64,000 nt of DNA from an uncultured Pseudohongiella sp. (GTDB lineage Bacteria; Pseudomonadota; Gammaproteobacteria; Pseudomonadales; Pseudohongiellaceae). Under the pieces are notes generated by a model. It saw only the letters and a program-made list of their open reading frames with translations, did not search any database and had not been told where the DNA came from. The stretch's first letter is position 1, and every line of letters starts with the position of its first letter. Location: NCBI GenBank assembly GCA_951812965.1, contig OX638341.1, positions 2,648,438 through 2,712,437 on the forward strand, written 5' to 3'. Positions 1 through 9,874 of the stretch are shown here, piece after piece. A program made the translations under genes and the position numbers.

Positions 1-399
1 GATGACTACGTAAGTCAATTCCAGATCAAGGATCGCTCTGGCCAATTCCACCGGCTCGTTCACATCGAGCGGTCGCGGTTTACCGTGAGCGACGTCACAG
101 AACGGGCAGCGCCGTGTGCAGATATCGCCCATGATCATGAAAGTGGCCGTGCCGTTGCTGAAACATTCACCCAGATTGGGGCAGGAAGCTTCCTCGCACA
201 CCGAGGCCAACTTGTGATTGCGCAACTTCTTGCGCAACCGGGCAATTCGGGGCGATGCGGGAATCTTTACACGCAACCAGGGAGGCTTTTCAGGCAACTC
301 CGCGGTTGGAACCACTTTGACGGGAATCCTCCGCAGCTTTTCGGCGCCACGTAGTTTTTCCCCTTCGACGAGCACGTTCCTCCGTTTTCGCTCAGGCAT
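1..399 (-). CDS. lipA: Lipoyl synthase LipA, N-terminal part (runs off left edge)
   Basis: Radical SAM enzyme that inserts two sulfurs into the octanoyl chain carried on lipoyl domains, completing lipoate made from LipB's product. The 133 visible codons start [13 protein letters not shown] and contain both family cysteine sets: [12 protein letters not shown], which binds the auxiliary 4Fe-4S cluster, and the radical SAM triad CTRRCPFC. The ATG at 399 overlaps the lipB stop by 8 bases, so the two are probably translationally coupled. The C-terminal part lies outside the window. Identification is firm because both cysteine motifs are intact and lipB is adjacent. Confidence 0.96.
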   Translation of the reverse strand, partial: MPERKRRNVLVEGEKLRGAEKLRRIPVKVVPTAELPEKPPWLRVKIPASPRIARLRKKLRNHKLASVCEEASCPNLGECFSNGTATFMIMGDICTRRCPFCDVAHGKPRPLDVNEPVELARAILDLELTYVVI

Positions 400-1069
400 G
401 CGCGGCCTCTCCCGCAGGATACCCGCGCCGTAAAGGAAACCGCTCCAGTTGCTGGTGGATGGCCTCGGTCAGCAATTCTTTCATATGATTCATCGATCCT
501 GATTCTACCTCGATCATGTCCGCGACCTGGGTTACCTCGAGCCCCCGATAGCCGCAGGGATTAATGGAGCTGAAAGGACTCAGATCCATATCTACGTTCA
601 AGCTGAGACCGTGATAGCTCCAGCCTCTCCTGATCCGCAATCCGAGAGCGGCGATCTTTGCCGCTCCCACGAATACTCCCGGGGCGCCTGGACGTGTTTC
701 GGCGGTTATCCCCGCCCGGCCGAGCGCTTCGATCAACGCCATCTCGATCAGGTCGACCAGTTGCCTGATGCCCATGCCGCGGCGGCGCAAGTCGAGCAAT
801 GGGTACACGACCAACTGGCCGGGTCCGTGATAGGTTACCTGCCCTCCCCGATCGGTCTGAATCACCGGAATATCGCCGGGCGCAAGCAGGTGCTCCCTTT
901 TTCCGGACTGGCCGAGGGTAAAGACCGGTTCATGACCGAGCAGCCAGATTTCCTCCCTGGTTTCCGGGCCCGCTGTGGCGGCGAAGCGCGTCATGCGCTT
1001 CCAGGCCGGCACATAGTCGACCACTCCGAAATCACGCACGACCGGCACGGTTTCAATCACGACGATCAA
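392..1069 (-). CDS. lipB: Octanoyl-[acyl-carrier-protein]:protein N-octanoyltransferase LipB
   Basis: Transfers octanoyl groups from acyl-carrier protein to lipoyl domains of 2-oxoacid dehydrogenases and GcvH, the first step of lipoate synthesis. The 225-residue product has the family signature [12 protein letters not shown] at about 74-85, the catalytic lysine in GAAKIAALG (K138) and the acyl-accepting cysteine in INPCGYRG (C172). The start is an unusual TTG at 1069, whose TTGA overlaps the dacA stop by 4 bases, the same coupling geometry used elsewhere in this cluster. It is followed by lipA with an 8-base overlap. Confidence 0.96.
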   Translation of the reverse strand: MIVVIETVPVVRDFGVVDYVPAWKRMTRFAATAGPETREEIWLLGHEPVFTLGQSGKREHLLAPGDIPVIQTDRGGQVTYHGPGQLVVYPLLDLRRRGMGIRQLVDLIEMALIEALGRAGITAETRPGAPGVFVGAAKIAALGLRIRRGWSYHGLSLNVDMDLSPFSSINPCGYRGLEVTQVADMIEVESGSMNHMKELLTEAIHQQLERFPLRRGYPAGEAAHA

Positions 1070-2268
1070 TTTGACAGCAGATTGCTGAATCTAAGACTGA
1101 ACCAGTCGGTCATCCGCTTCATCACGCCGCCGCGGGCAACACCTCGCAGGGCTGCAACCTCGCCGCTGTAAACCGATTCGCCATCGAGCGTGATATTCAC
1201 GGCGCCCATGATCTGGCCGGTTTCGACGGGAGCATAAATAATCTCATCGACATTGACGGCGGCTTCAAGTTCTTCGCCGCGGCCGCGCTGGATCGTGACG
1301 AATACTTCCTCGGTCAGACCCAGATCGAGAGCATCCCGTTCTCCCGACCAGATCGGCACGCTGGTAAGTACCTGGCCGGCGTCGTTCAATTTCCAGGTTT
1401 CGTAATATCGAAAGCCGTAGGTGAGCATTTTTTGGGTTTCCACCGCCCTGGCGTTTTCGCTTTCGGTGCCCATGACCACGGCGATGAGGCGCATGTCCTC
1501 GCGTTCCGCCGACGTCACGAGACAATAGCCCGCGCGGTCGGTCCAGCCGGTTTTCAAACCGTCCACGTTGCGGTCGCGGAACAGCAGGGTATTGCGGTTG
1601 GGCTGACGGATATCGTTGTAGGTGAACTCCCTTTCGGCGTACATCGGATAGTAATCGGAATGGTTGTTGATGGTGGCGCGGGAAATCAGCGCCAGATCGC
1701 GCGCCGACATGCGATTGTAGTATTCCTCGCTGTCGAGACCGCTGGAATTCATGAAAAACGACTGTTCCAGCCCGAGCACTTCGGCATACTGGTTCATCAT
1801 GTCCGCAAAAGCGTCCTCGCTGCCGGCGATATGCTCGGCGATGGCGACGCTGGCGTCGTTGCCGGACTGAATGATGATACCCCGCAGCAGGTCCGCCACG
1901 CTTACATTGGTATTGACGCCCACGAACATCTTGGAGCCATCCATGCGCCAGGCTTTTTCACTGATATGGACTTCGTCATCCATGGCGAGATTGCCACTGA
2001 CGATTTCCTCGATCGCGATATACGCGGTCATGATCTTGGTCAGACTGGCCGGAGGCAGCGCCTCGGTGGCGTTGTTTTCCAATATGACATGGCCGGTTTT
2101 CGCGTCCATCAGAATATAGCTGCTTGCCGCGATCTCGGGTGGCCGCGGAATAATGGGCTGCGCGGCGGCGGCGCCGGCGAGGGTCAGGGCGGCCAGCAGC
2201 AGCGCCGGCAAGAGAATCCTCTTGCCGGGACGGAGAAATTCAATTGACGGGAGGCGTGATGAGGGCAT
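1066..2268 (-). CDS. dacA: D-alanyl-D-alanine carboxypeptidase (PBP5/6 family)
   Basis: Periplasmic low-molecular-weight penicillin-binding protein that trims the terminal D-Ala from peptidoglycan pentapeptides. The product (400 residues from the ATG at 2268) starts with a basic stretch and hydrophobic signal sequence ending near AGAAAAQ. It then shows the three active-site motifs SLTK (about residue 75), SGN (about 135) and KTG (about 239), followed by the PBP5-type C-terminal beta domain and a probable amphipathic membrane anchor near [10 protein letters not shown]. The frame stays open to 2349, but that extension would overlap rlpA and precede the signal peptide, so 2268 is preferred. It lies between rlpA and lipB, the usual gammaproteobacterial order. 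Confidence 0.94.
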   Translation of the reverse strand: MPSSRLPSIEFLRPGKRILLPALLLAALTLAGAAAAQPIIPRPPEIAASSYILMDAKTGHVILENNATEALPPASLTKIMTAYIAIEEIVSGNLAMDDEVHISEKAWRMDGSKMFVGVNTNVSVADLLRGIIIQSGNDASVAIAEHIAGSEDAFADMMNQYAEVLGLEQSFFMNSSGLDSEEYYNRMSARDLALISRATINNHSDYYPMYAEREFTYNDIRQPNRNTLLFRDRNVDGLKTGWTDRAGYCLVTSAEREDMRLIAVVMGTESENARAVETQKMLTYGFRYYETWKLNDAGQVLTSVPIWSGERDALDLGLTEEVFVTIQRGRGEELEAAVNVDEIIYAPVETGQIMGAVNITLDGESVYSGEVAALRGVARGGVMKRMTDWFSLRFSNLLSN

Positions 2269-2308
2269 AGAAATATTCCGGTTGGGACATGCAGTAGTTG
2301 ACGTTCGG

Positions 2309-3241
2309 CTACTCCGATACAGTGTAAGGACTTCCCAAATCAGCGGCAACCAGCAGCAAGGTCAATTGCCTGGCTTCCTCGGGGCCGCTTACAGGGCCGA
2401 TACGCACCCGATGCAGCACGCCGCGCTCTTTGAAGGCAACGCTGCGGATAAAAACCGGGCGTGTCGTGTGAGCGCGCACACGCCGGGACAAGTCTTCCGC
2501 CGCGCCGAAGATAGAAAATGCGCCGACTTGAAGATAGAGGCCACCGTCCGCCGGTGCGGATGCGGTCTCGATCCGGGCCAGAGCGGCGGCCATGCGTTCG
2601 ACCGCCGGATTTCCGGCGGCGCCCGGCTCCGGTGTAGCGGAATCGGTTGCCACCGCCGGCAGCGCCGGAACTCCTGATTCTACCGGGCCACGCAATTCGT
2701 CTCCGGTTATCGCTTCGAGTTGTACCCTGGCGGTGCCGCGGTCGGCATAATCCAGTTTCACGGCCGCGGCATAAGACAGGTCGACGATGCGATCGCCATG
2801 GAAAGGCCCCCGATCATTGACTCTGACCACGATGCTGCGATTGTTGTCGAGGTTCGTTACCCGCAAAAAACTGGGAATCGGCAGACTCTTGTGAGCCGCG
2901 GAAACCTTGTACATATCGAAGGTCTCGCCATTGGAGGTCTTGTGACCGTGAAACTTCTCACCGTACCAGGATGCTACACCGCGCTCGAAATATCCTTCTT
3001 CCGTTGGCAGCACGGTATAGGTCCGACCGAGCACTGTGTAAGGACTGCGGTTGCCGGCGCCGGTTCGGATCACCGGCCCGGGAACGATTTCCTCGATCGA
3101 ATCCGGGTCGATGCGTCGCGCCGGCGCCCGGTCCTGCGAGATCGAATAACGGCTTCCGCCGCTGGAATTCGACGATCCGCAACCGGCCGCCAGAGCGCCC
3201 AGCAACAACGTAACGGCAAATCTTGCTATCAGAGCAGGCAT
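2309..3241 (-). CDS. rlpA: Septal-ring lytic transglycosylase RlpA family lipoprotein
   Basis: Outer-membrane lipoprotein that acts on denuded glycan strands at the division septum. The 310-residue product has a lipoprotein signal peptide with lipobox LAAGC (Cys21). The double-psi beta-barrel RlpA domain begins around residue 88 with ERGVASWYGEKFHG and includes RVNDRGPF. A C-terminal SPOR domain spans about residues 233-310 (GLYLQVGAFS onward) and should bind septal peptidoglycan. The region between them is low-complexity, rich in Pro, Ala and Glu. It sits between rodA and dacA in an elongation/cell-wall operon. Confidence 0.94.
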   Translation of the reverse strand: MPALIARFAVTLLLGALAAGCGSSNSSGGSRYSISQDRAPARRIDPDSIEEIVPGPVIRTGAGNRSPYTVLGRTYTVLPTEEGYFERGVASWYGEKFHGHKTSNGETFDMYKVSAAHKSLPIPSFLRVTNLDNNRSIVVRVNDRGPFHGDRIVDLSYAAAVKLDYADRGTARVQLEAITGDELRGPVESGVPALPAVATDSATPEPGAAGNPAVERMAAALARIETASAPADGGLYLQVGAFSIFGAAEDLSRRVRAHTTRPVFIRSVAFKERGVLHRVRIGPVSGPEEARQLTLLLVAADLGSPYTVSE

Positions 3242-3295
3242 GATCGGAAATTTTCAGGATGCGCTCTCAAGGTAGCGTCCGGAATCACGGTTTTT

Positions 3296-4456
3296 TTAGC
3301 CTCGGGGCATCTGGGACTTGCGCGAATGTGCATCAATTGACATAAGCAGGCCGAAGCCGACGAAGAAAGCGATGATTGCCGTGCCGCCGCGGCTGATCAG
3401 CGGCAGCGGCAATCCGATTACCGGCAGCAACCCGATAACCATGGCCACGTTGACGAATACATTGAAAAATACGACCAGCACGATACCGCCGGCCAGCAAC
3501 CTGGCAAACATGTTGCGGGCATTGATGGCGACCTGAAGTCCGCGAGCCAGCAACAGCACATACAAGGTAATTAGCGCAAGAGCGCCCACGAGGCCGAATT
3601 CTTCGGCGATCACGGCGAATATGAAGTCGGTATTCGATTCGGGAATGAAATCTAGCCTGGACTGGTCGCCTTCGCCGAATCCCTTGCCGTAGACCCCGCC
3701 GGACCCGATGGCAATCTGTGACTGGATAATGTTATAGCCTGCTCCTGCCGGATCGGTATAGGGATTAATGAAACTGAGGATTCGGTTCTTCTGATGCTCC
3801 AGTGCGACAAAAACATACCAGAGTGGTGACGCCAGCAACGCCAGCAAGCCTCCGAACGCGACGAGTTTCAGACTCATTCCCGCAAGCAACAGAACGAAAA
3901 TACCAGCCATGGCCACCAGCATGGCCGTACCCATATCGTTCTGCATGACGATCAAGGCGGCGGGAACCGCCGCCAGCAGACCCGCGACGATGACTTGCCA
4001 GAGCCGCGGCGGCAGCGGGCGATCGGCGAGGTACCACGCCAACACGCCGGGAACGACGAACTTCATCAATTCCGACGGCTGAAAACTGGGCAGACCCGGT
4101 AAATCAAGCCAACTGCGCGCCCCATTGGCCTCCACTCCGATCACCAGAACCAGTCCGAGCAGGCCCAGACCACCGAGATAGACATAGATCGCCGCACGGC
4201 GAATCAGGCGCATATCGAATTGGGCGACTGCCAGCATCGCCAATACGCCCAATCCCACGATGAGGGCCTGCCGGCGGATCAGGTCGCCATTGCCATCGGA
4301 AGCGCTGTACAAGGCCGCGAGTCCGAAGCAGCAAAGCAGCAATACCAGCACAAGCAGGGAAAAATCGATCTTTACCGAGGCGAGCAGGCGCAAGCCTCGC
4401 GCGGCCGGCCGCGCCTGCGGCGCCGCCGATACCTGTGCGTAGTCCCGGCTATTCAT
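3296..4456 (-). CDS. rodA: Peptidoglycan glycosyltransferase RodA (SEDS family)
   Basis: Polytopic inner-membrane glycosyltransferase of the Rod elongation complex, the polymerase partner of PBP2. The 386-residue product begins with a soluble basic N-terminus (RPAARGLRLLASVKIDFSLL), then about ten hydrophobic segments. SEDS-family motifs are present, including DLPGLPSFQPSELMK, the conserved loop ending in SRLDFIPESNTDFIFAVIAEEFG, and the C-terminal GLPLPLISRGGTA. Its ATG at 4456 directly follows the mrdA stop at 4457-4459, so the two are almost certainly co-translated. Confidence 0.96.
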   Translation of the reverse strand: MNSRDYAQVSAAPQARPAARGLRLLASVKIDFSLLVLVLLLCCFGLAALYSASDGNGDLIRRQALIVGLGVLAMLAVAQFDMRLIRRAAIYVYLGGLGLLGLVLVIGVEANGARSWLDLPGLPSFQPSELMKFVVPGVLAWYLADRPLPPRLWQVIVAGLLAAVPAALIVMQNDMGTAMLVAMAGIFVLLLAGMSLKLVAFGGLLALLASPLWYVFVALEHQKNRILSFINPYTDPAGAGYNIIQSQIAIGSGGVYGKGFGEGDQSRLDFIPESNTDFIFAVIAEEFGLVGALALITLYVLLLARGLQVAINARNMFARLLAGGIVLVVFFNVFVNVAMVIGLLPVIGLPLPLISRGGTAIIAFFVGFGLLMSIDAHSRKSQMPRG

Positions 4457-6472
4457 TTATTCATTGACCGCGGCGACAGCGGCGATCTCGGACGGAGTCG
4501 GCGGCGCGGGCTCCTGTGGAAATACCGTCTCCGGTTCGGCCTCGACGGTCAGATCGAGTTGCAGGATATCGAGCAGCCAGGCATCGGTAATCTTCTTCGC
4601 CACGGGCCCGGCAACGGTGCTGCCATGCTCGCCATTCTCGACAAATACTGCCAGGGCAATCCGGGGCTCGATCTGCGGATGGCCCGCGGGAGCGAACGCT
4701 ATGAACAATGCATGATCCCTGTTCAGTTCGGAGACTCGTATTTCCGCACTCGAACGGATGTTCTGACTGATGCCGACCACCTGGGCCGTGCCGGTCTTGC
4801 CGGCGATCTTGTACGTCATGTCCGGATCGGCCCGGGCAATCGCCTCGAAGGCGGTGCCGTAGTCCCTGAAAACGTTCGAATAGGGTCGATGCACGACCAT
4901 GGTCATCGCATCGCCGATATAGCGCCAATAGTCCGGATCTTCGAGTACAACGTCGGCGGTGGGAAATTCCTCTTCCAGGAAGTACGGTTCGCCGTTGACG
5001 CTTTGCAAAATGCGCGGCCGGACCATACGGCCTTCGTTGGCGATCAGCGATGCCGCCGTGGCGAGTTGCAGGGGCGTCGCCCACATGTAGCCCTGGCCGA
5101 TCGAGGAATTGATCGTATCTCCGGGGTACCAGGGCTCTCCCCGAGTTTCCATTTTCCAGTCCCGGGACGGCAGTACGCCTGAGCGCGCATAGTCGATATC
5201 CAGCGCGAGGTTGCCGCCGAAACCGAACAGCGACATGAAATCGTAAATGGCGTCGATTCCCAGGCGATTGCCCAGATCGTAGAAGAAGGTGTCGCAGGAC
5301 TGGTAGATCGCCTTGCGCAGGTCGGTTACGCCATGGCCGCCGCCGATTACCGTGCGCATGGTGTAGTCGTTCCAGCGATAGGACACACCGGGCAACCGAA
5401 AGTAACCCGGATCGTCGATCGTGTAATCGTAATCCACCAGCCCAAGGTGCAATCCCGCAAGTCCGAGAAACGGCTTGATGGTCGAACCCGGCGGATAAGG
5501 ATTGGTGCTGCGGTCGAACAGCGGTGTATTGACCTCATCGGTCACCAGGGCGCCGTAGTCCTTGCGGCTGATGCCGGTAACAAACAGGTTCGGGTCGAAA
5601 CCGGGCTTGCTGACCATCGCCAGGATACCGCCGGTTTCGGGCTCGATCGCTACCACGGCGCCACGATAATCTCCAAGCGCTTCTTCGGCGACCATTTGCA
5701 GGCGATGATCGAGATGCAGGCTGATGTCGTTACCAGCGAGCGCCTCGGTACTTTCCAGCACGCGCATTACCCTGCCCCGATTGTTTTTCTCCACGGTTTC
5801 ATAGCCGACTTGGCCGTGCAGCAGATGCTCGTAGGTACGTTCCACTCCGGTCTTGCCGATGTGCGTGGTGCCGCCGTAATTTTCGAATTCGGTCTCATCG
5901 AGGGCATCGAGTTCCTGCTGATTGATATGCGACACATAACCTACGGAATGCGCGGTCAGGGAATCGAAGGGATAGTGCCGCATGAGTTGCGGCTCCATGC
6001 TGACGCCGGGCATCCGGTGGTTATTCACAGCCACACGGTACTTCTCCTCCTCGGTAAGCACATAGCGCAACGGCACCGATGAATAAGGCACCCGGCTGCG
6101 GCGCAATTGCTCCTCGAAAGTTTCGATGTCACCCGCGCTGAGGTCGACCAGGCCCGAGAGGTATTCCAGGGTAGCGTCCAGGTCGATCACTTCCTCGGGA
6201 ACGATAGTCAGGTTGTATACGGGCAGGTTGTCCGCCAGCAAAGTTCCCGAGCGATCGTAGATCAACCCTCTATTCGGCGGAACATATTGCACATGCAGGC
6301 GATTGCCATCCGAGCGCGCCGAAAAATACTCGTACTGGACCACCTGCAGGTTCACCAGCTTTGCGACCAGCGTGGCGAGCAGCAGAAAGATAATCGAGGA
6401 CGCCAGCATGACGCGCCGGTTGAACAGCCGGCGTTCGGCCTCGTGATCCCGAAACTGCCATCTGCCTGTCAT
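4457..6472 (-). CDS. mrdA: Penicillin-binding protein 2 (elongation transpeptidase)
   Basis: Class B PBP that cross-links lateral-wall peptidoglycan with RodA. The product is 671 residues: a short cytoplasmic N-terminus, one transmembrane helix at about residues 23-42, a pedestal/dimerisation domain beginning near PNRGLIYDRSG, and a transpeptidase domain. The transpeptidase motifs are STIK (S330/K333), SCD (S392) and KTGTAQ (K559). The C-terminal tail is acidic and proline-rich. Length is close to the E. coli protein. It is followed immediately by rodA and preceded by a 143-base gap after rsfS where rlmH would normally lie. Confidence 0.97.
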   Translation of the reverse strand: MTGRWQFRDHEAERRLFNRRVMLASSIIFLLLATLVAKLVNLQVVQYEYFSARSDGNRLHVQYVPPNRGLIYDRSGTLLADNLPVYNLTIVPEEVIDLDATLEYLSGLVDLSAGDIETFEEQLRRSRVPYSSVPLRYVLTEEEKYRVAVNNHRMPGVSMEPQLMRHYPFDSLTAHSVGYVSHINQQELDALDETEFENYGGTTHIGKTGVERTYEHLLHGQVGYETVEKNNRGRVMRVLESTEALAGNDISLHLDHRLQMVAEEALGDYRGAVVAIEPETGGILAMVSKPGFDPNLFVTGISRKDYGALVTDEVNTPLFDRSTNPYPPGSTIKPFLGLAGLHLGLVDYDYTIDDPGYFRLPGVSYRWNDYTMRTVIGGGHGVTDLRKAIYQSCDTFFYDLGNRLGIDAIYDFMSLFGFGGNLALDIDYARSGVLPSRDWKMETRGEPWYPGDTINSSIGQGYMWATPLQLATAASLIANEGRMVRPRILQSVNGEPYFLEEEFPTADVVLEDPDYWRYIGDAMTMVVHRPYSNVFRDYGTAFEAIARADPDMTYKIAGKTGTAQVVGISQNIRSSAEIRVSELNRDHALFIAFAPAGHPQIEPRIALAVFVENGEHGSTVAGPVAKKITDAWLLDILQLDLTVEAEPETVFPQEPAPPTPSEIAAVAAVNE

Positions 6473-6576
6473 TCGCCGCCTCCCGGCGCATCGCAGTTAT
6501 TGCACGGTATTTTTTCGGTGACTCTCGTCATTGTACATAAGTGCCGCAATTCTTCAGCAAATCGTGCGATTCCCAA

Positions 6577-6616
6577 AGAGATTCTGCGCGGAGCAAAGCG
6601 TAGTCGCAGAATCTCT
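6577..6616. repeat. Hairpin repeat in the rsfS-mrdA gap
   Basis: Inverted repeat AGAGATTCTGCG (6577-6588) and CGCAGAATCTCT (6605-6616), with a 16-base loop. The right arm touches the last base of the rsfS stop codon, so on the minus strand it would fold directly after rsfS. The same GATTCTGCG/CGCAGAATC core appears at 25036-25077 in a larger element, which makes this a dispersed repeat rather than a gene-specific terminator. It could still damp read-through from rsfS into mrdA. Confidence 0.7.
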
Positions 6617-6969
6617 CAGGCGCTGCTTGCCGGTTTCAGGCTCCATAACTCTTCGAGGTCGTACATGGCGCGGATCTGGGCCAACATGATATGCACCACT
6701 ACGGATCCCAGGTCCACCAGCACCCATTCCGCGGCGGGAAGTCCTTCCACACCCACCACATTGTGGCCCTGATCCTTCATTTTCTCGACGACTTCATCGG
6801 CGAGAGCCTTGGCGTGAATCCGGGACGTTCCCGTCGCTATGACCATGTAGTCGGTGACCGTCGTCAGTTTCTGCACATTGATGCAACTGATCGACTGGCC
6901 TTTCATGTCTTTCAATATGCTTTCGACACGACGCGCCAGTTGTTTACCGCCAAAACTATGCGCCGTCAT
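6616..6969 (-). CDS. rsfS: Ribosome silencing factor RsfS
   Basis: Binds ribosomal protein L14 on the 50S subunit and blocks 30S joining during nutrient limitation. The 117-residue product is full length for the family, with the conserved stretch TDYMVIATGTSRIHAKALAD and the later EWVLVDLGSVVVHIM. It overlaps nadD by 4 bases (nadD upstream), the standard nadD-rsfS pair. The next gene downstream is mrdA, so rlmH, which usually follows rsfS, is absent here. Confidence 0.96.
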   Translation of the reverse strand: MTAHSFGGKQLARRVESILKDMKGQSISCINVQKLTTVTDYMVIATGTSRIHAKALADEVVEKMKDQGHNVVGVEGLPAAEWVLVDLGSVVVHIMLAQIRAMYDLEELWSLKPASSA

Positions 6970-7601
6970 GACATTCCCGCGCCATAGAGTCCATTTTCCC
7001 TCACATACGTTAACACTGCCGCCGGCAGAGGCGCGTCCAGCCCCTGGGCGAGCAGTTCACGCGCGGTCGAGGACGATACGTCGAAGCGTGGTTCTTTCGT
7101 CAGTATTACGCCACCCCGGCCGCGTTCGAACAGTTGTTTCGGTCCGGCGGCCATGGCGCCGCCGAATCTGCCTGCCATATCGTAATCCATCGGCAGCTTT
7201 CCTCTGGCGATTACCAGTATATGGGTGAGTTCAAACAAACGCGCCGGATCGCGCCAGCCGGGCAATCCCAGAAAAGCGTCCATTCCAAGCACAAGGACGA
7301 TTGCGGCATGCGGAAGGCGCTCGCGAAGCCTTTCCAGCGTGCGCGCCGTGTATGACACGCCGCCCTGGTCGATTTCGATGGAATCGACTTCCAGGCGGGG
7401 CTCGCCGGCGACCGCAAGTCGCAACATGTCCAGCCGGCTTCCGGCGTTGCAATGCGACTCTTCTCGATGATTGGGCAGATTGCACGGAACCAGCAGCAAG
7501 CGGTCGAGATCCAGCAGATCCAGCGCATGGCGGGCTACCGCCATATGCCCGTCATGCACCGGGTCGAACATGCCGCCAAAGACTCCGACGCGCTCACTCA
7601 T
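6966..7601 (-). CDS. nadD: Nicotinate-nucleotide adenylyltransferase NadD
   Basis: Adenylates nicotinate mononucleotide in NAD synthesis. The 211-residue product opens with the nucleotidyltransferase signature [11 protein letters not shown] (residues 9-19), carrying the nucleotide-binding HxGH-type motif. It closes with SSSTAREL, the ISSTxIR-like family motif. It overlaps proA upstream (7598-7601) and rsfS downstream (6966-6969) by 4 bases each, so proA-nadD-rsfS reads as one translationally coupled unit. Confidence 0.95.
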   Translation of the reverse strand: MSERVGVFGGMFDPVHDGHMAVARHALDLLDLDRLLLVPCNLPNHREESHCNAGSRLDMLRLAVAGEPRLEVDSIEIDQGGVSYTARTLERLRERLPHAAIVLVLGMDAFLGLPGWRDPARLFELTHILVIARGKLPMDYDMAGRFGGAMAAGPKQLFERGRGGVILTKEPRFDVSSSTARELLAQGLDAPLPAAVLTYVRENGLYGAGMS

Positions 7602-8857
7602 TGACGGATATGACCATCCCCGAGCACGACGAACTTCTGCGAGGTGAGCCCTTCCAGTCCGACCGGACCTCGGGCGTGCAACTTGTCGGTGGATATGCCG
7701 ATTTCCGCCCCGAGCCCATATTCGAAGCCATCCGCGAATCGGGTCGAGGCATTAACCATGACCGAACTCGAATCGACTTCCCTGAGAAATCGCTGCGCCC
7801 GGCCGTGATCTTCAGTCATGATCGAATCGGTGTGCTGCGAACCGTATCGATTGATGTGGGTGATAGCCTCATCGAGACCGCCCACAATCCGGATCGAGAG
7901 AATCGGCGCGAGATACTCGGCCTGCCAATCTTCTTCGGTGGCGGGCACGGCTTCGGAAACAATGTCACGGGTCTCGTAGCAGCCGCGCAACTCCACATCC
8001 GACTCGCCAAGAATTCGCGCCAGCTCCGGCAGGAATTCCCCTGCCACCGGACGCGCCACGAGCAAGGATTCGAGCGTGCAACAGGTGCCGTATCGCTGGG
8101 TCTTCGCATTGACCGCGACCGTTATGGATTTATCCAGGTCCGCCCGGTCATCGACATACAGGTGACAATTGCCGTCCAGATGCTTGATAACAGGCACGCG
8201 GGATTCCCGGCTGATGCGCTCGATCAGACCCTTCCCTCCACGAGGCACGATGACATCGACATATTCCGGCATGGTAATGAGGCGCCCCACCGCTTCCCGG
8301 TCGGGACGGTCGAGCACCTGGATGACATGAGGATCGAGTCCGGCCTCCGCCAATCCCATGCCAATACAGGTCGCGATCGCCTGATTGGAATGCAAGGCCT
8401 CGGACCCGCCGCGCAGAATGGCGGCATTACCCGCTTTCAGGCACAGACTGGCGGCTTCGCAGGTAACGTTCGGTCGTGACTCGTAAATAATGCCGATAAC
8501 GCCCAGTGGTACGCGCATTCGGCCGACCTGAATTCCCGTAGGCCGAAACTTGAGTCCACTCACCTCACCAACGGGATCGTCCAGCGCGGCCACTTGCCGC
8601 AGTCCTTCGATCATGCCGTCAATCCGCTTCGGCGTAAGTTCCAGCCGATCCATCAACGGCGCGTCCAGCCCTTTCTCACTGCCCAGGCGCAAATCCTCGG
8701 CGTTGGCCTGCATCAAATCTTCGCGGTTTGCGTCCAAGGCCTCGACCGTAGTCAGCAGGGCCTGATTTTTCGCGGCAGTCCCGGCTCGCGCGGCATCCAC
8801 CGCGGCACTCCTGGCCCGTCGCCCAATTTCCTGCATGTAAAGCCCGATATCGCTCAT
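7598..8857 (-). CDS. proA: Gamma-glutamyl phosphate reductase ProA
   Basis: NADPH-dependent reduction of gamma-glutamyl phosphate to glutamate semialdehyde in proline synthesis. The aldehyde-dehydrogenase-fold product has the active-site cysteine region YGTCCTLES at about residues 256-264, plus the cofactor-side motifs [11 protein letters not shown] and [10 protein letters not shown]. The ATG at 8857 gives 419 residues and starts [12 protein letters not shown], matching the usual ProA N-terminus; the open frame to 8890 adds 11 unlikely residues. It is the first gene of the minus-strand cluster and lies next to the palindrome array. Confidence 0.94.
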   Translation of the reverse strand: MSDIGLYMQEIGRRARSAAVDAARAGTAAKNQALLTTVEALDANREDLMQANAEDLRLGSEKGLDAPLMDRLELTPKRIDGMIEGLRQVAALDDPVGEVSGLKFRPTGIQVGRMRVPLGVIGIIYESRPNVTCEAASLCLKAGNAAILRGGSEALHSNQAIATCIGMGLAEAGLDPHVIQVLDRPDREAVGRLITMPEYVDVIVPRGGKGLIERISRESRVPVIKHLDGNCHLYVDDRADLDKSITVAVNAKTQRYGTCCTLESLLVARPVAGEFLPELARILGESDVELRGCYETRDIVSEAVPATEEDWQAEYLAPILSIRIVGGLDEAITHINRYGSQHTDSIMTEDHGRAQRFLREVDSSSVMVNASTRFADGFEYGLGAEIGISTDKLHARGPVGLEGLTSQKFVVLGDGHIRQ

Positions 8858-8912
8858 CCGAATCCCGAAAATGCCCGCCATTCCCCACAAACAGGCGCGA
8901 GATTATAACGCA

Positions 8913-9790
8913 GAGGCGCCAATCTGCCCCATCCCCGCCCCACCCCGCCTCCACGTAGGGGCGAGGCATGCCTCGCCCACGGACGCGCCCCATACCGTGC
9001 GAAACCCGCGGGCGACGCATGCGTCGCCCCTACAAGCGAAACGGAAATCACCCGGACGCGGCCAAATTCCCCATCCCCGCCCCACGTAGGGGCGTGGCAT
9101 GCCTCGCCCGCGAACGGCCCCGAAATCGTGCAACTGACGGGCGACGCATGCGTCGCCCCTACAGGCGAAACGGAAATCACCCGGACGCGGCCAAATTCCC
9201 ACATCCCCGCCCCACGTAGGGGCGAGGCATGCCTCGCCCGTGAACGGCCCCGAAATCGTGCAACTGACGGGCGACGCATGCGCCGCCCCTACAGGCGAAA
9301 CGGAAATCACCCGGACGCGGCCAAATTCTCCCACCCCGCCCCCACGTAGGGGCGAGGCATGCCTCGCCCGCGAACGCGCCCCATACCGTGCGAAACCCGC
9401 GGGCGACGCATGCGCCGCCCCTACAGGCGAAACGGAAATCACCCGGACGCGGCCAAATTCCCACATCCCCGCCCCACGTAGGGGCGAGGCATGCCTCGCC
9501 CGCGAACGCGCCCCAAACCGTGCGAAACCCGCGGGCGACGCATGCGTCGCCCCTACAGGCGAATCGTAAATCATCCGGACGCGGCCAAATTCCCACATCC
9601 CCGCCCCACGTAGGGGCGAGGCATGCCTCGCCCGCGAACGCGCCCCAAACCGTGCGAAACCCGCGGGCGACGCATGCGTCGCCCCTACAGGCGAATCGGA
9701 AATCATCCGGACGCGGCCAAATTCCCCCACCCCGCCCCCATGTAGGGGCGAGGCATGCCTCGCCCGCGAACGCGCCCCGTACCGTGCGAA
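8913..9790. repeat. Palindrome-pair tandem array A (about 131-bp units, seven copies)
   Basis: Seven units begin (at GTAGGGGCG) at 8955, 9086, 9216, 9346, 9478, 9610 and 9742, giving periods of 131, 130, 130, 132, 132 and 132; the last is partial. Each full unit holds the perfect 20-bp palindrome GGGCGAGGCATGCCTCGCCC, about 32 bases of spacer, a second palindrome GGGCGACGCATGCGTCGCCC ending in CCTAC, then about 54 bases carrying CGGACGCGGCCAAATTC. The outer ends GTAGGGGCGA and TCGCCCCTAC pair, so each unit forms two hairpins inside a larger one. Small variants occur (GCGTGG in copy 2, GCGCCGCC in copies 3 and 4). The array fills the 0.97 kb between proA and nhaC. Long frames across it on both strands are judged non-coding. 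Confidence 0.93.
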
Positions 9791-9874
9791 GCCACAAGAC
9801 TGAGGCACCAACAGCCTAATGGACATTCCGGCGGCTGTGCCAGTATGCTTGTCGCTCGAAAAATGGGAGACATC

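Noticed and set aside
4220..5182. 320-residue plus-strand frame opposite rodA/mrdA
   Set aside because: Shadow of the two well-supported minus-strand wall-synthesis genes.
8913..9790. CRISPR array
   Set aside because: Repeats are palindromic pairs in about 131-bp units and the intervening sequence is itself repeated, not unique; no cas genes are nearby.
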